Below, one piece after another: positions 61,901 through 64,000 of a DNA stretch of 64,000 nucleotides. The DNA lies in contig NZ_JAJTSZ010000001.1 in the NCBI RefSeq assembly GCF_021440195.1, forward strand, positions 434,001 through 498,000, in the 5' to 3' direction. How positions within the stretch are numbered: the first letter of the stretch is position 1; each line of letters begins with the position of its first letter. Position numbers and translations under genes: made by a program. This DNA is from Dyadobacter sp. CY356 (lineage in GTDB: Bacteria; Bacteroidota; Bacteroidia; Cytophagales; Spirosomataceae). A model generated the notes under the pieces. It saw only the letters and a program-made list of their open reading frames with translations. It was not told the DNA's origin and did not search any database.

Positions 61901-63098
61901 TTTTGAAAAGATTCCTTTCCCGGTCATACAAATTCAGACCTCCGCCGTCTGTGCCGACGAACAGGTCACCGGTTGGTGTCTCGGCAAATGAAGTGACAAA
62001 TGGCGCGCTCAGACCAAACGGATCATTGGTATCAGATCTTTTCAATCCGAAAATGGCTAAATTTTTGTCGTACTTATTTACTCCACCTTTATATGTACCC
62101 AGCCAGCAGATACCTTGATTATCAATCAATATGCTGCGTACCGATTTATTGGTTAAACTGAATTCAGTCCTGGCATCGGGCCCATATCGTTGAATATTTC
62201 CATTACGGGTATCAAGAATATTGAGTCCGGCGTCGGTGCCTATCCACATATTATGGTCATTTTCCAGCGTGATCGCAAAAACCATATTGGAGCTCAGAGA
62301 ATTTTTATTGCCGGATTCAAACTTGTATTGCTTTAAAATCTGCCCGTTTGAATTTAACTTAAATACACCACTATAAGTACCGATCCACAAATTTCCGTCC
62401 CGTTCTTCGATGATAGATTTCACTGTCCGTGCACCAGCTTCATCCGGTATAACCTGAAGATAATTGATATATTCATTGTCTTTATGGGAAGGATCAATGC
62501 GATACAGACCATTTTTAGAACCAACCCAAACCTTGTTTTCACTGTCTATCGCCACACTTAGTATCAGTCCTTTTGAAATATCATCCGGCATGTTGGGTAT
62601 TGATGAAAATGTGCTGATCTGATAACTTTTGGCGTCCACATTAAGCAATCCACTGGTGGTTCCTACCCAGAGTTTCCCTGTCCGGTCGCTGGTTATACTT
62701 GTAACACTGTGAGGGGAAGGTATGCTCAGAAATGAATCTTTCCTCCTGTCGTAAAGATGCAATCCGCCCTCAATCGTACCAACCCAGATACGGCCCATCC
62801 GGTCCTGGTGTAAGCTGGCAATGTCATTTGATTTTAGTGAAGTTGAATCCTTTTTATTGTGACGGTATACCGTTACATCGGTGCCGTCAAATTTGTTAAG
62901 ACCATCATCCGTTGCAAACCACATCAGTCCGTAACTGTCTTTTAAAATAGCTGTTACCGTATTAGACGACAATCCATCCATGGACGTAATCGACGTAAAC
63001 TTCGGTTCCGGACGCTGAGCCTGGGCTGTGAACCGGGCAGTACATAGTATGACCAGTGAGCAGGCAAAGCAGTATATAAATTTGATTGTTATGCGCAT
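58980..63098 (-). CDS. Hybrid two-component system regulator (sensor kinase, receiver and AraC domain in one protein)
   Basis: 1372 residues. Signal peptide 1-28, then two seven-bladed propellers of Reg_prop repeats (about 35-720; repeats such as GLMWFATDDGLNKFDG and RIWVGTIEGGLHLYD), a Y_Y_Y domain (about 725-795), one membrane helix, coiled coil, HisKA with His858 (NLSHELRTPISLIL), HATPase (about 960-1075: LLSNAFKFTP, ITDTGVGI, GSGIGLSIV), receiver with Asp1164 (LIVSDIAMPEMDG) and a C-terminal AraC helix-turn-helix pair (VENLSRHVGMSRGTLYSKVL, MTGFTAPNYFAKSF). It senses a glycan fragment in the periplasm and activates the matching Sus genes. The SusC gene that starts divergently at 63706 is the probable target. 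All domains look intact. Confidence 0.96.
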   Translation of the reverse strand: MRITIKFIYCFACSLVILCTARFTAQAQRPEPKFTSITSMDGLSSNTVTAILKDSYGLMWFATDDGLNKFDGTDVTVYRHNKKDSTSLKSNDIASLHQDRMGRIWVGTIEGGLHLYDRRKDSFLSIPSPHSVTSITSDRTGKLWVGTTSGLLNVDAKSYQISTFSSIPNMPDDISKGLILSVAIDSENKVWVGSKNGLYRIDPSHKDNEYINYLQVIPDEAGARTVKSIIEERDGNLWIGTYSGVFKLNSNGQILKQYKFESGNKNSLSSNMVFAITLENDHNMWIGTDAGLNILDTRNGNIQRYGPDARTEFSLTNKSVRSILIDNQGICWLGTYKGGVNKYDKNLAIFGLKRSDTNDPFGLSAPFVTSFAETPTGDLFVGTDGGGLNLYDRERNLFKKFNINPQNRNAASGLAILTLELTAENELWIGTFQDGLFQLNPKTGAYNQYIRGKDLSSLNNNEIFCLEKDRSGKLWVGTNGGGVHLFDPKTKRFERFFDLAIPASQRIIPLNGYIRDILQDRQGKIWIASHGTGVAVFDPVNRQSILLDKQSSNLPGNIVSSIIEDKKGNIWVGTFGEGLALFDQRLQKFISYGEKEGLASNVINKILEDDTGRIWVSTNQGISFFDPKNKKFTNYSSYNGIQDKTFVLGSGIRTSDNILFFGGIAGFNYIDTRSLPDCKNIAPIILKDLRIGNRSITPADSNLIDADISVAKTINLDYKQNFSLGYAALDYTNPRQMHYRHRLLGMQSEWNETGLNNFASYTNLSPGSYVFEVQASGDGIIWSPQTTSININVKPPFYLTIYAYIFYLLTPIAVVFAMRRRGIQKLQREFKEQQKHAEAEQAKELDRQKIKFLTNLSHELRTPISLILAPTENLLVKTKATELNSPVLAIKRNAKRLLNLVDQLLDIKNMQQQEVKLNLETKDAILFIKDTCEQFSDLSFRKGIQFKIESAIAQLYMDFDPEKLERILFNLLSNAFKFTPKGGEVKLEISQQDSPDDKSWLNISITDTGVGITEGNHEKIFERFFQDDTDMSILNQGSGIGLSIVREFVQLHQGTITVKSQPGLGSSFIVQLPVVLNSMPLLPVEQSASDRLGTPSSDQDFAGNKKEKANLEDPSSVLIIEDNEEFRHYLKESLMPFYHVIEANNGKEGWQKTLSHHPELIVSDIAMPEMDGITLSQKIKADKRTKHIPIILLTASNGEQQQLEGLNSGANDYLTKPFNFEILNAKINNLILLNRLLKGVYSRQIKVSDAPLQMESSQEKLLKDMLSYIEENLHTAQLSVENLSRHVGMSRGTLYSKVLEMSGQTPIEFIRSIKLEKAALLLENSDLSISQISYMTGFTAPNYFAKSFKTKFNMLPTEYKLKKRRHLPQIVS

Positions 63099-63705
63099 TG
63101 ATCCAAAAGAATTAAAAAGCCAGCCAGTGTTGAGACGATCATATTAAAATACCTGTGAAAATGGAATAACCTTTTTCCGTTAAAAACGACAGCGCCATAA
63201 GAGCTTGCTGCAACATTCCACATGCGAAAAACGATATTTTAATCCTAAAAATGCAAGTTTCTCCTTGAATACGGCATTTTTTTAGTGGATTTGAACAATA
63301 GTAGCGGTAAAATGAACAAATCTGCTCACAGTTGACATAGCTGGCGTGTTACATTTGTCGACAATTAATCAAATAATATCTGGGAAAAATGATGAACTGA
63401 ATTGGTGCACTAATTCAGACTTATCCATTACCAATTGCAAAATTACCTTGCACAGTAAAATCATACAAAGGGAATTTTTATTACAGAACTATGCCATAAT
63501 TAAGTAATGTCAAATTGACACTAATTTATCACTAAAAGCCAAATAAAGCGTTCGTGAAACTGTATCTGATCCAAAAAATAATGAGATGGCGCTACACCAA
63601 TTAAAAAATTTACCAGGAAGTACTACGTGGCTTCACAAACTGAATGACAGCTATTATTCAGACGCTACGCAAAATCATTCGAAAACTTCAAATCATTCAT
63701 AATAT
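63099..63705. other. Divergent regulatory region between hybrid regulator and SusC gene
   Basis: 607 bp with no coding sequence. A promoter-like pair, TTG at 63332-63334 and TACATTTG at 63350-63357, would give a leader of about 340 nt before SusC. A 13-bp palindrome lies at 63508-63520. The long leader could hold a regulatory RNA structure, but none is recognised. Confidence 0.5.
63508..63520. promoter_or_regulatory. Palindrome in the SusC upstream region
   Basis: TGTCAAATTGACA is a perfect palindrome around a central A, 186 bp before the SusC start. It may be an operator for the hybrid regulator, though AraC domains more often read direct repeats. Confidence 0.4.
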
Positions 63706-64000
63706 ATGCAAGACTCTTTATTAAACCGTAGTATGCTGGCAAGGGTCGGGGCGATCTGTGGCCTGCCTATCCTGCTGCTGGGCGGGGTTCCAACTGGTGC
63801 TTATGCCGGTGCTACTGCTCTGAATATTAATAGCAGAATTAAACCTGGCTCATTTTCCTTTGCCGATGTAGAAATCAAAGGTAAGGTAACTGGTGAAGAC
63901 GGTGCCGCGCTTCCTGGCGCAAGTATTCTGATCAAGTCCACCACCCGTGGAACCATCACAGATGCGGATGGAAATTTCAAACTCAATATTGCCGATGATG
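63706..64000 (+). CDS. SusC/RagA-family outer-membrane transporter, 5' part
   Basis: 98 codons from the ATG at 63706 run off the right edge. Signal-like segment (about 8-34: LARVGAICGLPILLL, AYAG), then the carboxypeptidase-like regulatory domain start VEIKGKVTGEDGAALPGASI followed by GTITDADGNFKLNI. This is the usual N-terminus of SusC-type transporters. Being divergent from a hybrid two-component regulator, it very probably starts a glycan-utilisation gene cluster that continues outside the window. Confidence 0.88.
   Translation, partial: MQDSLLNRSMLARVGAICGLPILLLGGVPTGAYAGATALNINSRIKPGSFSFADVEIKGKVTGEDGAALPGASILIKSTTRGTITDADGNFKLNIADD

Overview
The window looks like chromosome of a Bacteroidota bacterium, most likely order Cytophagales (Dyadobacter/Spirosomaceae-like; this placement is inference from gene content). 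Supporting signs are two SusC starts and a SusC/SusD pair, a type IX secretion sorting domain, a hybrid two-component regulator with a beta-propeller sensor, LytTR and ECF regulators, promoters of the TAnnTTTG type, and many lipoproteins and TonB-dependent receptors. No rRNA gene and no intact tRNA gene was found.

Layout. 1-3.0 kb: secreted or surface proteins on the minus strand, including a trimeric head-repeat protein with an S74 chaperone domain that runs off the left edge. 3.3-6.1 kb: an AT-rich mobile-element remnant with a serine recombinase, a coupled 57-residue ORF, a toxin-antitoxin module with a duplicated antitoxin, and a short copy of a tRNA 3' end (probably tRNA-Asp) that looks like an attachment site. 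6.2-8.1 kb: three broken genes in a row (tyrosine integrase, sulfatase, FAD oxidoreductase). 8.4-17.7 kb: one co-oriented locus: ECF sigma factor, LytS/LytTR two-component pair with a His-rich periplasmic loop, two DUF3500 lipoproteins, a HupE/UreJ membrane protein and a TonB-dependent receptor, with a third truncated DUF3500 copy at its head. I infer uptake of a metal or metal complex. 17.8-23.9 kb: ThuA-like protein, PhoD-like phosphatase, polyphosphate kinase. 24-27.3 kb: two GT4 glycosyltransferases around a flippase-like membrane protein. 27.8-32.6 kb: a SusC/SusD nutrient importer.

32.8-44.1 kb is a stress/oxidation cluster: DUF3606, CinA-like protein, DUF6766, DsbA-like protein, manganese catalase, two DUF4142 proteins, zinc alcohol dehydrogenase, three stand-alone receiver proteins and several small unknowns. 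44.6-53.8 kb holds a GNAT-nitrilase fusion and a redox island: Crp/Fnr regulator, two paralogous SDRs, a Gfo/Idh/MocA-like protein, an Old Yellow Enzyme, an APCDD1-like secreted protein, an HxlR regulator and a third SDR. Three promoters in this island share a palindrome (GTTGAAATAnTTCACC) placed exactly 64 bp before a CGGA..TTTG element. This is the clearest unexplained signal in the window and suggests a small regulon, perhaps controlled by the embedded Crp/Fnr protein.

53.9-58.0 kb is an iron/siderophore uptake set (PepSY membrane protein, TonB siderophore receptor, small Cys/His protein). 58.3-64 kb has a YdeI-like protein, a 1372-residue hybrid two-component regulator and, divergently, the start of a second SusC gene that runs off the right edge, the usual layout of a regulated glycan-use locus.
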